A stretch of DNA of 64,000 bases, from positions 1 through 64,000 of the forward strand of contig OENT01000347.1 of the NCBI GenBank assembly GCA_900239685.1, given 5' to 3'. Source of the stretch: Rotaria macrura (lineage: Eukaryota; Rotifera; Eurotatoria; Philodinida; Philodinidae). The notes under the pieces were generated by a model that searched no databases, had not been told where the DNA came from, and saw only the letters and a program-made list of their open reading frames with translations. Both the position numbers and the translations under genes were made by a program. Positions 37,408 through 49,959 of the stretch are shown here, in pieces (positions within the stretch are counted from its first letter, which is position 1; every line of letters starts with the position of its first letter).

Positions 37408-38004
37408 TTTTTATTTCGAAGCAACACGTAAAGAAGAAGTTTTCGGTATTCGAAATAAATTTCCAAATAGTATGTTTTCTTTCATCAATGTTATATTAAT
37501 GAAAATTTGAATTATTTTCATTTTTAGAAATTCCAGTTATTGTCGAACGATATCATAAAGAAAAAAATTTACCTATTCTCGGTTAGGCAAATCATTGCTG
37601 CTATAATTTCATGTTAGTTATTCTCTTCTTTTTTTTTCGTTATTTTTTCATATTAGACAAGACAAAATTTCTAGTACCGCAAGAATTAACTATGTCTCAA
37701 TTTGTGACTATAATTCGGTGAGTAGAAACCTTACAATAATAAAACCATTTTAAAAACACGAAAAAACTAACCAATTAGAAATCGAATGCAACTAAACGCC
37801 AATCAAGCATTTTATTTATTGGTTAATAATAAAAGTATTGCTTCAATGTCAACGTCCATGGCAGAAATCTATCGTGATGATAAAGTAATTTAACTAATAC
37901 TTAGTGAAAATATTAATTTCTATTTTGTTTTCTCTGTCGAGGATGACGATGGATTCCTCTATATGACCTATGCCAGTCAAGAAATGTTCGGTGGAATTTA
38001 TTAA
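37408..38004 (+). CDS. MAP1LC3: ATG8 family, LC3-type (5' partial)
   Basis: Five readable exons: 37408-37469 (starts in the gap), 37528-37581, 37657-37717, 37779-37884 and 37942-38004, with 57-75 bp introns, all in phase. The product reads FEATRKEEVFGIRNKFPNK, then IPVIVERYHKEKNLPILDKT, KFLVPQELTMSQFVTIIR, MQLNANQAFYLLVN and DGFLYMTYASQEMFG followed by GIY. Wording (KIPVI.ERY, LDKTKFLVP, LQ/QLNANQAF, YASQE.FG) is LC3 rather than GABARAP. ATG8 proteins are cut by ATG4 after the conserved glycine and joined to phosphatidylethanolamine on the growing autophagosome; here the glycine is followed by three residues. The basic N-terminal helix region is missing because of the gap, so the start is unknown. 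AATAAA lies immediately after the stop. Confidence 0.93.
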
Positions 38005-39201
38005 TAAATAATCGATTCTGTTTATAAATAAATATACATATATACAGATATATATACTTCTTTCTTTTTGTTGTTGTTTGTATCTTGACAATGTTTTTTT
38101 TTCCTCCATAAAAAGTCACACCATCTTGTTTTGCTTATCATAATAAGAGCAACCGGTGAGCAAGAGAAAAGTGTCATATTATCAATCTGCAATTTAAAAC
38201 AAACTTTTTCGTTTTACATGATAGAAACAAATGAACTAACAACTTCTATGTATATATGTTGGGCTACAAGGTGTTTTTTCGCTCCTTTTCCTCATTGTAT
38301 TACTTTTATTTTCTGTTTTTTTCTTCTTCTTTTAATTTGTTGTCATCTTTCTTTCTTATGTATTGAAATTTATTAAGTATAAACAAGTTTTATTTTGTAT
38401 TTTACGAATAAGATAGGATTATGTAAAAACGGATACATGTGCACACATTTTATTGTTTGTTCTTCTTTTCATTTTACAAGACGTTTTGAAGCTTGAATGG
38501 TATTATTATTTGGAAAATACTGATTTGAGTGAACAATAGATATTTATCAGCTTCCTGAATGAATACAATTAATCGAGTGTATTTTTCAATACCATAAAAA
38601 ATAAAAGACGCGTTCCGTTCGTCAAAGAATTACATTAAGAAGAAAACCTTGACTCAGCTGATTCCCAATTGAAATGAATACGATATTAAAACCATTATGA
38701 TTCCTTTTATATTGTATTTTATAATTGAAAAATTTTTTCCTTTTACGAGTTTCTGTTAGCTGTGCTCGATTTTTCTTTTCCTTCTTACTGTTGTCCATGA
38801 ATTAAAGATAATTGGTTTCCTTGCAAGTTGCAAACCGAGATCATGCTCTCTATTCAGGATTAGAAAAACTTGTTCCGTTCGTAATAGAAATCTTTTCTCA
38901 TACTTAGAATACGAATTAGTATTATTTATACCGGATTTAAGTATAAGATAGTTGTTTTCTTTCCGCTCCTGTGATCGATGTCATGCGAATCTGCTTTCAA
39001 TTAGTTTTCTCTTTTACTGATCTATGAGTACGATGCACATTCGTCATTAAAGTTACCTCATAAATATGACGCTGATAAGTCAAGATTGCCGGAACATTCA
39101 TGAAAATAATATACGCTCTATTTTCTTTCTCAAAATAATCAAGAAAAAAAAAATAACAAACACGATTGAATATTTTAGATTTTCTTTTCTTTTCCAACAA
39201 A
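38005..39201. other. Intergenic region
   Basis: AT-rich sequence without a supported gene between LC3 and the COX7A-like gene. TATTTTAG at 39171-39178 is an AG acceptor 23 nt before the next ATG. Confidence 0.6.
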
Positions 39202-39999
39202 ATGTTTCACAAATTTAATTCATTAACCAACACACTTTCATTATCTGATCAAATATCCGCCTATATGCCACAAGTAGGAACATTGCATTGCTAATGAAGA
39301 ACAGCAAATGATTTCATTATGTTTTTAAATTGCTTATCTGTAGAGTTTAGGTACTAAAGAAACAACAAATAATTTCTTTCTCGCTCCACAACCGAAAAGT
39401 CATCAATCAAGTGGATCCCAATCGCATTCAGAAAGTCATACGAAATCGATTGCGAGCGCAGGTAAGAGTGCAAGCAGTGCTACTACTTCGGCTGCAGCTG
39501 CCAAAGTTCATACAGCAGCTACAACATCTGCTGGTCATGGCCATGGCTCGCATGCTGCACCATGGGAAGGTGTTAATCTTTGGCGTACGCCATTCAAAGG
39601 TGATACTGATACAGTGACACAAGTGAAACGTAGTAAAGGAACACTTGATCAATACGTTGAGAATCGTGTTCGTCGTATCCAACAGATGCAACTCTTCGCA
39701 TTGGTAAGTAGTATTTGAAATATTTTTGACAACATCAATTGATTCATTGCATCGGTCTATTTAGCGAAATAAAAATGTACCTACTTGGATAATGATGTCA
39801 AGAGACAAAGTTCTTCTTGCAGCTCAAGGTGCTATAGTTGCTTATGTTCTCTATCAAGTATCTTCAACGGTATACAATCATTTGAAAGCGAAAGATCGTC
39901 TCAAGCGTAACTATAAACATCATTTAATTATTTTTATTTCCATTATCTTTGTTATTTATTTTAGTCATCAAACTATTGTACAAAGATAACGTTGATTAA
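39202..39999 (+). CDS. Cytochrome c oxidase subunit 7A-like protein, enlarged
   Basis: Four exons, 39202-39273, 39344-39703, 39765-39906 and 39965-39999, all in phase (202 residues). The last 58-bp intron (39907-39964) is preferred over reading through because it has GT..AG ends and typical length; reading through would give a hydrophobic tail instead. The start MFHKFNSLTNTLSLSD resembles COX7A2L/COX7RP (MYYKFSGFTQKL). The end, with LFALRNKNVPTWIM, SRDKVLLAAQGAIVAYVLYQ, matches the COX7A pattern of LF....G.PV.LK, D..LY..T and one TM helix. COX7A proteins sit in the inner mitochondrial membrane in complex IV or in supercomplexes. A Ser/Ala/His-rich segment (about residues 40-100) makes it twice the usual length. 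Family assignment is from distant similarity only. AATAAA at 40134. Confidence 0.6.
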
Positions 40000-42900
40000 A
40001 AAGATTTTTCCGAACTCCATCCAAACAATGAATATCCTTCTTTCTCTAGCTCTCTCTTTCTATGAATTCCTCCAACTCTTAAAAATTTCCCTGTGCAACT
40101 ATGTTTATTTGTAGTTTTTCTTTTTCGTGTTCAAATAAACAACGTAGATTAAATCTTCTATTTTGAATAAATACAATCTAAAAATCATAGGCTATACACG
40201 AAATTGTTAATCTAATGTTCATACGATTCATAAAAATGGTTAAGGTTAATTACTCCGCAAGTACATTAGTTATTGACACGCGAATTTAGGCAATCGATAG
40301 TCAAGAGGTCGAGACTATACTGTCTCTCATATCATAGGAAGTATATTATTTTACGATTCACATCATCCTCACAAAAGTCTAAAAAAGAAGCATAATAATG
40401 ATGCTCAACTGTAAGAAACTTTTTGTTAAAATCAGATAAAAAGCCTTCGGAAGATCAATTCAATTCGAGATGACTGAATCGAACAAACTCATGCTTTTGT
40501 TTATTGAGTATGAAAACCATTCGAGATAGTCACCGAAATCAAGCCTTGCACTGTGTAGATTTGAAATTGTTCTATCTAAACCAATTGTTATAGTTACAAT
40601 CTATTCGACAGATTACATTACTATCATATGTTTTTGTTTAACTTGGAATTATAAATAAAGGTGACAAGATTATTCCTCGTTGAATTTCTAATAGTCACAT
40701 GCCGATAGCTAGTGCTATTGTTGATTTATTGAGCTAGCATTCGTCAATCTTGAATTCTAACACTAACGTAAGTCTCTTCTTTATCTGCTCGAGTAGAATT
40801 AACTGCATTAATGACTTCTATAATATTTGTGATACATATTAAGATTTTTGATTCAGATTAAGCATAAAACTATATCGTGGTCAATCAATTTTATGAGTGA
40901 TATTAATCTATTTCAACCTTTGAATTTTATAGATTTTGACAGTTATTTACAAAAATATTTTTTCATGATTTGACTATGTTTTCATGTGTAAATAACTATC
41001 GGTTAATATTGTACTCATACAAGTTTTTCTTTATCAAGGAGAGAGATAGTTTCGTTCTTCATATCTGCAAGAATAATAGAAAGGCAACTTGTTCTAGAAA
41101 GAATGATATGAACGTGTGATTGAGACGATTAGAACTTATTCCACAGTGAAAATAATTTTGTTTTTATAAAATAAGAATTAATCATTATTAAAATGCTTCG
41201 ACAGCGAAAATTTTAATTAAACAATATTTTATGTTTCTTGCAAAGGATCGTTTAGTGTGACTACAAGAAAAAATGATTTCATACAATAACACTATAATTA
41301 CATCACGATTACTTAATTGTCCTAAACAAAAAATCCGCGATTGCTTTGAGAATACTTTTAGAACACTCAATTGAGTCAATGTTTTGAGTAGAAGATAATT
41401 CCTTTGCAATGATTATGACTGTTCGAAGTTAGCGGAAATTCTGTCACTATTTACAAATTCAAGTAAAACTTGCAAAAGTCCTTATTATTAATTACCATCA
41501 ATCAACGGTAATTAAATAATTTTTGTCACTTGGAAGCAAGTGGACTAGACAAGTTCCAATGATCAAGGAACTGTTCGATTCAATATGAGAAGACATCAAC
41601 TGTCCATAAAAATCAATCATAATTCTACTCTAACAAAATCGAGAAGATTCTAACGAATCCATCATCCTACAGACAACGTTTACATCAAAAGCGATAGACA
41701 GATAGTTCGTCGATGTTCCATTTTATAATGAAAAATCGAGAGTATATTAGTCAATATTAATCGCATTTCTTTTTAATATCATAGATCTGTTCTTGTAGAA
41801 ATGGGCCACTTCTAAAGATCCATGTAAATATTTCGAGTAGTAATTTTTTATTCATATTTCACGCGTCAAGAATAAAGCAAAACCATATGAGTAGATGATA
41901 TGAAACATTTTTCTTTTTCGTTCCTTCGATCTATTTAGGTATACACAGGGCTTTTTCTCTAGATGCAAATGTATTTGTATAAATTAAATATCATTGATTA
42001 GTATGTCACTGTACAGTTAAAATAATTGGGTCGATACGAGTAGGTTTTATGGATTTTGTTTTTCGTATATTGCACATCGTTCCGCCATAGTAGCCACGGC
42101 AAACGACAACAAATCTTCAGATACAGATTTTACTTTGGCAATCAGTCTTTTGATAAATGCTTTTTTTTCTATACATCTGTTCTGCTAGTAATTGATTTTT
42201 TTCGAGATCGGAAAGTATGTATCACAAATAGAAATTGTTCATTTTTATATCATTCTACACGTATACATGGAAGTCATATGAGTAGATAGGAATCATTTTT
42301 TCTTTATCACGCTCCAGAATAGTCTGAGTAGAAATGTGTTTTTTTTTCATTCAATGATATCAGGATTTCGAGAAATAGATTTGTTTCAGTTGAAGTGATT
42401 TTTCTATACGTAAATGAATGTATCTGAAGTATAATAAATCGTTTCTTTATATTACTTCAGATGAGAGCAAATCGAATTCGTAGACATAGATATTAATTAT
42501 AGTTGTTTCTCATTTTATTGATCTAGTTTATTTTAGCAGAAATGAGTTTTCCTATTCATAAATGTCTACATGTCAAGTAGTTGTACTATCCCATGCTGAA
42601 ATGTAAGTGGATCACAGATAGACAGGAAAATGCGAAAACTAACTTTTAAGCAGTTCACAATTCGAAGATGAACAGAGAAACAGCATTGGAACTAATTCAT
42701 AGAATACATCGTAGAATGAACTCGATGAAAAATGTTTGTCTTTATAGAAATGTGTTTTAACTCATTGATCAGATAAATATACATGTTTTGAAGTGTTTCA
42801 ATCTGTTGTTATGTAGGAATTGGAATCAATGGAAAAAAAATCTATAAAACTAGATACTTTATTATATAAAGTAGAGCACAGGTTAGACACTTTAAAATGT

Positions 42901-45900
42901 AATAAGGATTTTATGACTTTGCACCTGTGAAAAATCGACTTTGGACTATACACAATAAGATTGTATGAAAGTATTTAGAATATTTTTCGGACTATTGTAT
43001 ACAAGATACGGTAGAATTTTTAGTGCGATCTCTTCATCTTCTCGTTAGATATTTGACAGAGAAAGATAAAAAACTACTAACATAAAAACGTGAGATATTG
43101 AATAAACTTCTCTTGTGTGAGTTTCATTAGTTTCTTGTTTTCTTGTTGATGGGGCATATCATGATATAAGGCATCACTCAGATTGCCAAGTAGTAGTGTA
43201 TGAAATAGCAGGAGTTCTTCACCGATTAAAGTTAATTATCGAAAATCCATTTATCTCAACAACAATAGATTATATTACAACATTATTCTTCATCATGACT
43301 GAAAATAATTCAACAGAAAAAAAACAGAAATGGAATATGCAAATATTTACAACTCAACTAATATAGCGTGAGAGAAAAAATGATGGTACACTTCAATATT
43401 GAGTAAGATTGATGTTTTACGGAATGATTCTCATTAGGATAAGGAAAAGACCATTAGATTCTCTGTAAGATAAACATGACAGAGCATGAATTTTTAATTC
43501 ACCAAAGACGACATTAAGTTGTCCTTATGAAAGACAAATGGCAAAGTTTATTAATATGAGACTAGGGAGAAAAACTATTAATACATGTGTGCATGCATGA
43601 AAAAACTAACAACCGTTCTCTTTGAGCAGACGAGGAACGATAGAAAACACATAAATTTGCTATCATCGGTAAAATTCCGAAATGCAGAAAAATGAGATAC
43701 CTATACTTAACAAAGAAATATATCCGAAATGCATAAAAACAATTTTGCAGAAGAAAATATTTCTAAGAATTTTATCATTCTTTAATTTCTTTTAACAGTT
43801 CTGGGAACTATTTTTATGTAAACATATAAGTTTCAAACATTCGAGAATGAGAGAATTAAGATGAATTTTTCTACTTGTCTCAATTATTTGAGAACTGTAA
43901 CTAGCAACATATGATGGCTAGATCGTCACTAGTAGAAATAAACTTCTAACTGGATATAAAACTTATGCAAGAATCGGATTTTTTTTATTCGATTTATGGT
44001 ACCATACCTCTTCAGAAAAACGATGGATAACTTTCGAAATGTGTTGTTTTATATAGATGACTAAACAATATAGATCTCGTTTCTCATCGTAAAGAATTAC
44101 GAAGAGATCATTCAAGAGCTTTCCATCATAAAATCGAATCGATTTCAATTATAGTATTAGATGAATGCATGGTATAGTTCGGAATATTGATCTTAATGCC
44201 ACACTAATAGTAAAAAACAATCTAAGAAAAAGGGCAAGACACGAGCATCGTACTGATATGGATTGTAGTGAATACGTAAACTATCGCAATGAATACCTGT
44301 TTCACAACACAGCTTAAGCGATGATAAAAAAGAGAACCATTTTTGACTTTATTCAGTCGTCTTGAGCAATCTGTCCAGCGTTCCCTACGACATATGGAGC
44401 AATCACACTTGATTGATTGCGGTCGTAAACTTAACATAACTCACTTGTACGTATACGTGCAGCTCCGCATGTAGATAATTAATGACGTGAGGAAAAAAAT
44501 CCGTTTTCAGCTAGAATAACTCTTTGTCACCTACCATCGGATAGGCACAGCTCCCAACCTCTAAAATCTGAATTGATGCGAAACTCGTCAGCAAAATTTT
44601 CTTCAAAGACTGAAAATTTCTCTCGAAACACTTGTAAACTTGGGAAAAATTTTGCGTTTAAGATAGAAAATGACCTTTAAAGTCACTGAGATAACTACGT
44701 TAGGTCGTTCTTTTCTGAAGAATTATATATTGCATCAGTGGTGGTTTTTTCGATTTCAATTTCCATTGGTATCAGATTGAATACAACGATTGATAGACTC
44801 ATGGTAGTCATATCTTAAATAATCACATCGAAGAAATTTAGACATTCATTTTTCAAAACAAAACACTTTGAGCTTATTCTTCGTTGCTTTAGAGATTTCG
44901 AAGAAAACCCAGTGTAAAATCAAGAACTTCTCGCTTAGACAACCATCTTTGAATTTAGTTAGAACTGTTTAGTTTCTATATGTGTAAGCAGCTATAGGAC
45001 ATTTTGTGCCATTAATGGTGTGTGATTGAACGAATAAAACGATGAACTTACTGATGCACGGACGCTCACCTTCCACTCTGGAGATAGATGTCCAAGGTCA
45101 GTTAAATAAGAGAGAGTATCATAATCTCTATTGTAGAGGGCATCATCAGTGTCAATAATACAATCTGGCTTTATCGGTTCCGCAATTGAAGAGTCTAGCT
45201 TCGATTTATTACTACCAAGCAGAATGCAGAAACATCGATTAATAACTTTAGCTCTCCTAATTCATTATTTCAACATCGTCAGTTTTTTCAAGTTGCCTGT
45301 AAGAAGCGGAGATATATACATATATTTGATCTAAGAATAATAAACAGTAAGAAACGCATACTCGTTAGTAGAGCTGGATTTCTAATATACATAAACGTGT
45401 TATCACTTTAAACTTCATTTCATGATATATTTTTCCAAAGTTGATATTCAGGCATTTCCCTTCCTTTAAACAATATATCCTAATCAAAATTGTTTTGTAT
45501 CAAATATACTTGAAGATAAACTGTGTGAAACATTGCAGAAGATCCGTTTCATATTTGACAAAGTCTCTAAATATGCTTCGCTGTGTAAATAAACTACGTT
45601 AAAGAGAATTTCTACAAAGAATCATTCTATGTCATTCTCTTAAATTTATGCGTGAAATCTAAAAAATTGTAGCTTGAGCTAGTCAAAGCCCGATTTGTAA
45701 ACAACGGAGATTGATTGGATTTCTATTTATGAATTCAACTACTCATTCATGATCAATCATTGATTTTAATGGCCGTGATCGGTCCAAAATAATGAGAAGT
45801 AAAAAGATCAGTCGTGACCAGATGCCATGTAATCATTATGAACATCAATTTAGATTTAGAAAAAAGATGAAGTATGGAATCTGACGTGAGCAATCGCTAC

Positions 45901-47099
45901 GAGCATAAATAGCAGGACAAATGAGAGAAGTTTCGTATTTTTATATGCAAAACATCAAAACTGTTCTCAATGACTGCATAGGTATTTGATCGAGTGTGAA
46001 ATCATCATCAAAATTATATAGAAAAAATTCCATCAAGACTCCAATCAGGGCGAACATGTGCAACCATTGAGAATAGTTTTGGTAGTTTAAATATAACAAT
46101 GTAAGACTTCTCTCATTTGTCCTGCTATTTATGCTCGTAGCGATTGCTCACATCAGATTCCATACTTCGTCTTTTTTCTAAATCTAAATTGATGTTCATA
46201 ATGATTGCATGGCATCTTGTCACGACTACTTTTCTAATTTTCTGATCTTTTTACTTCTCAAAATATTTTGCATCCATCACGGTCATACAAATCAACGGTC
46301 GATCATGAATGAGTAGTAGTTGAATTCACAAGAAACACACTTGCATATTTACAGTTGTCAACATCAACAACGTAAAGCATAAAGTTGAACCTAGAAAATC
46401 AGTAATCATTGAAGTTTACTAGAAACTGGTTTTGTGCTGAGTTTCATTCAATCTTTGTACATGGCCTAACCGGTATATGATTGGTAAGACAAGAGAGCGT
46501 GATTGTAGATTGACTCATATAATTGATTGAAGCATGCTTTCAACAGTATTAGTAGGGCTCAATATAGAGTAGCATATTATGTATCACTGATAAGATTTAG
46601 CTACCGGATGAAAGTCAATTTTTCTTTGATGTGAATAAGAAAAAGCCATGGTAATCGAACAAAAAAGTTGATTCCAAAGAAATTTTCGAAAATATATTGA
46701 TCATCATCGATGCTACTTGATATAAATTCCGACAACTGGATTTCATATACTCGCAGCATCTCAAATCAATGGCAATCACGGAAGAAATTTGTTTTTATGC
46801 TTATCCACTTAGCTTATTTATCACTTTGCTTGTGTACTGACGATACTATTTAGATGCAGAAAAAAAATGCTTTTTTTTCTGTCACTTTCAAGTGCTTTAG
46901 GTAAAATTGATGTGCAGTATGTGATTTGTGCGCCGATTTTGTTTATAGATATCTATTTTAATAATATCCGAATCAGTGCTTTTCGCGTATTATGCATGCT
47001 TTAATAAGCAAGATGTACATAATGTTTTCTATTCACTGTATTGATGCTCATTTTTCTCTCTTTATTATAAATATAATATAAATGAAAAAATATTGCACG
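40000..47099. other. Gene-free region
   Basis: No supported gene over seven kilobases. It holds the long inverted repeat at 45729-46329. Between about 41770 and 42790, blocks with GATCTATTT / TAGAAATG words and CATATGAGTAGAT recur several times, suggesting old diverged repeats. A minus-strand stretch at about 45060-45290 has coding-like composition (LTDLGHLSPEWK before a GTGAGC donor), but frames are broken and I do not recognise it. Confidence 0.5.
45729..46329. mobile_element. Long-armed inverted repeat (foldback-type element)
   Basis: The arm 45729-45930 and the arm 46107-46329 are inverted copies of about 200 bp with roughly 85-90% identity by eye, separated by about 175 bp. The outer ends are TGAATTCAACTACTCATTCA and its complement; the inner ends are AGGACAAATGAGAGAAG and its complement. 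No clear target duplication was found and no coding sequence is present. The size and structure suggest a foldback or long-TIR non-autonomous DNA transposon, or a simple inverted duplication. Confidence 0.7.
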
Positions 47100-48857
47100 A
47101 TGAGCGATACGAAACCACTATTGTCTGGAGCAACCTGTTATTCTAATAGTAGTAGTGACAGTGAAAAACGACGATCGACCATCATCAAGTAAGATAGAGT
47201 AAGATTTTAAAGATGTATTTACGGCTACTTTGTGTTCATTAAGATTGTCACATTGGTTTTAATTTTTCTTTACCCAGCAATACAAACAGAATTATGCAAA
47301 GTTCGATGATGATAATTATGAAAGTAGAACAAAGTCGAATGTTGGATATATTTGCAACTGGTAAATATAACAAGAGACTATATCTATTTAAAATCTGACT
47401 ACTTTATCCACTGTTTCGTAGTTTCGGTTTGCGGATGGTTTCGATCTTTTCTTGATATGTTTCGGATTATTTAGTGTCCTACTATATAGCTTTGCCTTGA
47501 CGGAACGTTTCATCATTTTTGCTCAACTTACAAGTGCTTTTGCATCACAATCATTCCTCGGTCGGTGCCCTCTACAACCGAATGCATCAGTTACTTTTAA
47601 CAATAGTAGCAAAGATCTATGCACTATCAAAGACAACGATTTCAACCACGATCGATCGCAAAAGTAATGAATAATTTCTGAACAAATTAGCGTTCCTCAC
47701 TTCAGTCTTAATTCGCTCTCGTCTAATTCAAGGCAGTATTCGAATATGAATTATACCATGGCATGTCTTGAAGAGTTGTCTATGGCTGAATTTCGTGCAG
47801 ATGTGAGACACAGATTACACTGGCTATTTAGTAAGTAAAACAAGTCGAAATTTTTCATCCGCTAATAAAAAGCCAGTACACATCTATCATATATTCAGTC
47901 ATCGGCGTTCGCTAAGTGTTATGTATTGTTGTTCGTTCCTATCTCTTTAACTGGATTGCTAATAGACAAGCTTCTCGAATACGTATTCGTCTTTTACAAT
48001 CTCTTCTAAAGCGGGTATGTTATTGTTTACTTGATATTCTTATTGATGATGATCATTCACATAAGCGTTTCTGATATGATATAAACTGGAGTTATCTTTA
48101 CGGGATTACTATAGATTATGCAAGCATAATTTTCATGTTGTTCTTTATATTGTAATGAGAAAGAAGCCAATCACACGTATATTTCAATCAAAAAACTCAT
48201 GATGAACAGCGCTAGGAATATCCGGTATGCAAATTACGATTAGCAACATTACCAAAAAATTGATTATCTATCATTTCATTTTCCTTTGAAAACAAGGTAA
48301 TAATCGTCAGGTGAGTTTCTCAATTAGAGTTCTGATGGTTTCAGTGTTCTGCATTTCGATCTCTGTAAGATAAATCTTGAACGATTTTCTATTTAACAAA
48401 TATTGATCTGATTTGATTCCAATGCTACAGAGTTGAATGGAGAAATTTTAGGAATTTTCAAATTTCTTGTATTTTCTAATGAGTACCCTTGGAACTAAAC
48501 AGATATCGAATACAATAGATTGGGAATAACTTTCCTACAATCTATGAGATTATCATAGTAATTATGAGGTTCCATGTTAAACGAGTTTTAATATAACCTA
48601 AGGAAAAAACGTATAAAAGAGACTTCGAGTGTAAATTGAAGAAGACTTAGTTTATCGAAGATAATGCAGTATTTGTCGAACTAAGACGCAAGACATCTTC
48701 TGCAAGTTCAAACTTCATCGTTGTTGATTGATGCATATTCTCGAATAGGTTTTTTCTTATTCATGTTTAGAACGTTTGTTACTGTGATGTAAATTCAATC
48801 AATCATTCTAGTGTCAAATTGTTCAAGTAAATAGTCCTTCATCTATATTTTGGTTTA

Positions 48858-49292
48858 GTCCATTTTCGCCGACAATTTTTTTCGCCGACGACGACTTTCG
48901 CCGATTCTAACTTCACCGAAAGAATTTTTCTTTCTTTCTAAAATGTAAACAAAGAAAAATTCTTTCGGTGAAGTTNNNNNNNNNNNNNNNNNNNNNNNNN
49001 NNNNNNNNNNNNNNNNNNNNNNNNNNNNNNNNNNNNNNNNNNNNNNNNNNNNNNNNNNNNNNNNNNNNNNNNNNNNNNNNNNNNNNNNNNNNNNNNNNNN
49101 NNNNNNNNNNNNNNNNNNNNNNNNNNNNNNNNNNNNNNNNNNNNNNNNNNNNNNNNNNNNNNNNNNNNNNNNNNNNNNNNNNNNNNNNNNNNNNNNNNNN
49201 NNNNNNNNNNNNNNNNAAAGAAAAATTCTTTCGGTGAAGTTAGAATCGGCGAAAGTCGTCGTCGGCGAAAAAAATTGTCGGCGAAAATGGAC
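48858..49292. mobile_element. Palindromic MITE copy 1, holding an assembly gap
   Basis: The left end GTCCATTTTCGCCGAC (48858) and right end GTCGGCGAAAATGGAC (49292) are perfect inverted repeats flanked by TA on both sides. The left arm runs through a hairpin centre (TTTCTTTCTTTCTAAAATG...) and returns before the N run begins, so the true element may be only about 170 bp, as in copy 2, or two tandem units. The TA duplication suggests a mariner-like family. The centre is inverted relative to copy 2. Confidence 0.75.
48976..49216. other. Assembly gap (about 240 N)
   Basis: Run of unknown bases inside palindromic MITE copy 1; the palindrome probably blocked assembly. Confidence 0.97.
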
Positions 49293-49401
49293 TAAACCAA
49301 TGGATTTATCACAATAAGCTCATTAAAAGTGAGTTTGTTATGATCTACGCCATGCATGAGAAATGAATCGTAGACAAAGCCAATAGAATAAAAGATTTAT
49401 T

Positions 49402-49786
49402 CAATCAGATAGACCCATCCAGCGAGGAGACAAAATGCAGCACCCTTGCATACAGTACTCCAACGAGCTGCCGTCAACTTACTTGCGTATCTAAATTTAT
49501 AATAACATTTAGGCGTAAACATGCTTCATACATTACATAGATCACTTATGAATGTACTGCGTAGTTTCTTACCGTTTTTCTTCCAATTTTTCACCATCGA
49601 ATGCAAGTACAGTACGAACAGAGCTGAATACTTCCCGGAGAACTTCTCCGGCTTTTGAATACATCTCCAATTCTTTATTGGATTCGTGCGCAGTGAGCTT
49701 TAGTAAATCTTATTAGCTAAAATAATAATCAATGAATCTGTTTACCTTTGAAAATTAATATGAACCAGCGATGGCCATTGGTGCGG
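49402..49786 (-). pseudogene. Inverted ABCB TMD1 exons
   Basis: On the minus strand, opposite to the rest of the gene, an exon at 49697-49573 reads LTAHESNKELEMYSKAGEVL and then REVFSSVRTVLAFDGEKLEEKR, the P-glycoprotein intracellular-loop block (KELSAYAKAGAVAEEVL..IRTVIAF). After a GTAAGA..TTTAG intron, a second block from 49490 reads KGAAFCLLAGWVYLIE (family: SIGAAFLLIYASYALAFWYG). Upstream, APMAIAGSY is followed by an in-frame TAA. Turning this piece around places it exactly where it belongs between the plus-strand loop block (about 47.9-48.0 kb) and NBD1 (50.08 kb). Confidence 0.85.
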
Positions 49787-49790
49787 TATA

Positions 49791-49959
49791 TTCCATTTTC
49801 GCCGACAATTTTTTTCGCCGACGACGACTTTCGCCGATTCCAACTTCACCGAAAGAATTTTTCTTTGTTTACATTTTAGAAAGAAAGAAAAATTCTTTCG
49901 GTGAAGTTAGAATCGGCGAAAGTCGTCGTCGGCGAAAAAAATTGTCGGCGAAAATGGAC
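49791..49959. mobile_element. Palindromic MITE copy 2, 169 bp
   Basis: An almost perfect palindrome: TTCCATTTTCGCCGAC at the left, GTCGGCGAAAATGGAC at the right, repeated TCGCCGACGACGACTTTCGC inside, and a short TTGTTTACATTTTAG centre. TA flanks both ends (49789-49790 and 49960-49961). It has no coding capacity and would form a strong hairpin. Confidence 0.85.
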
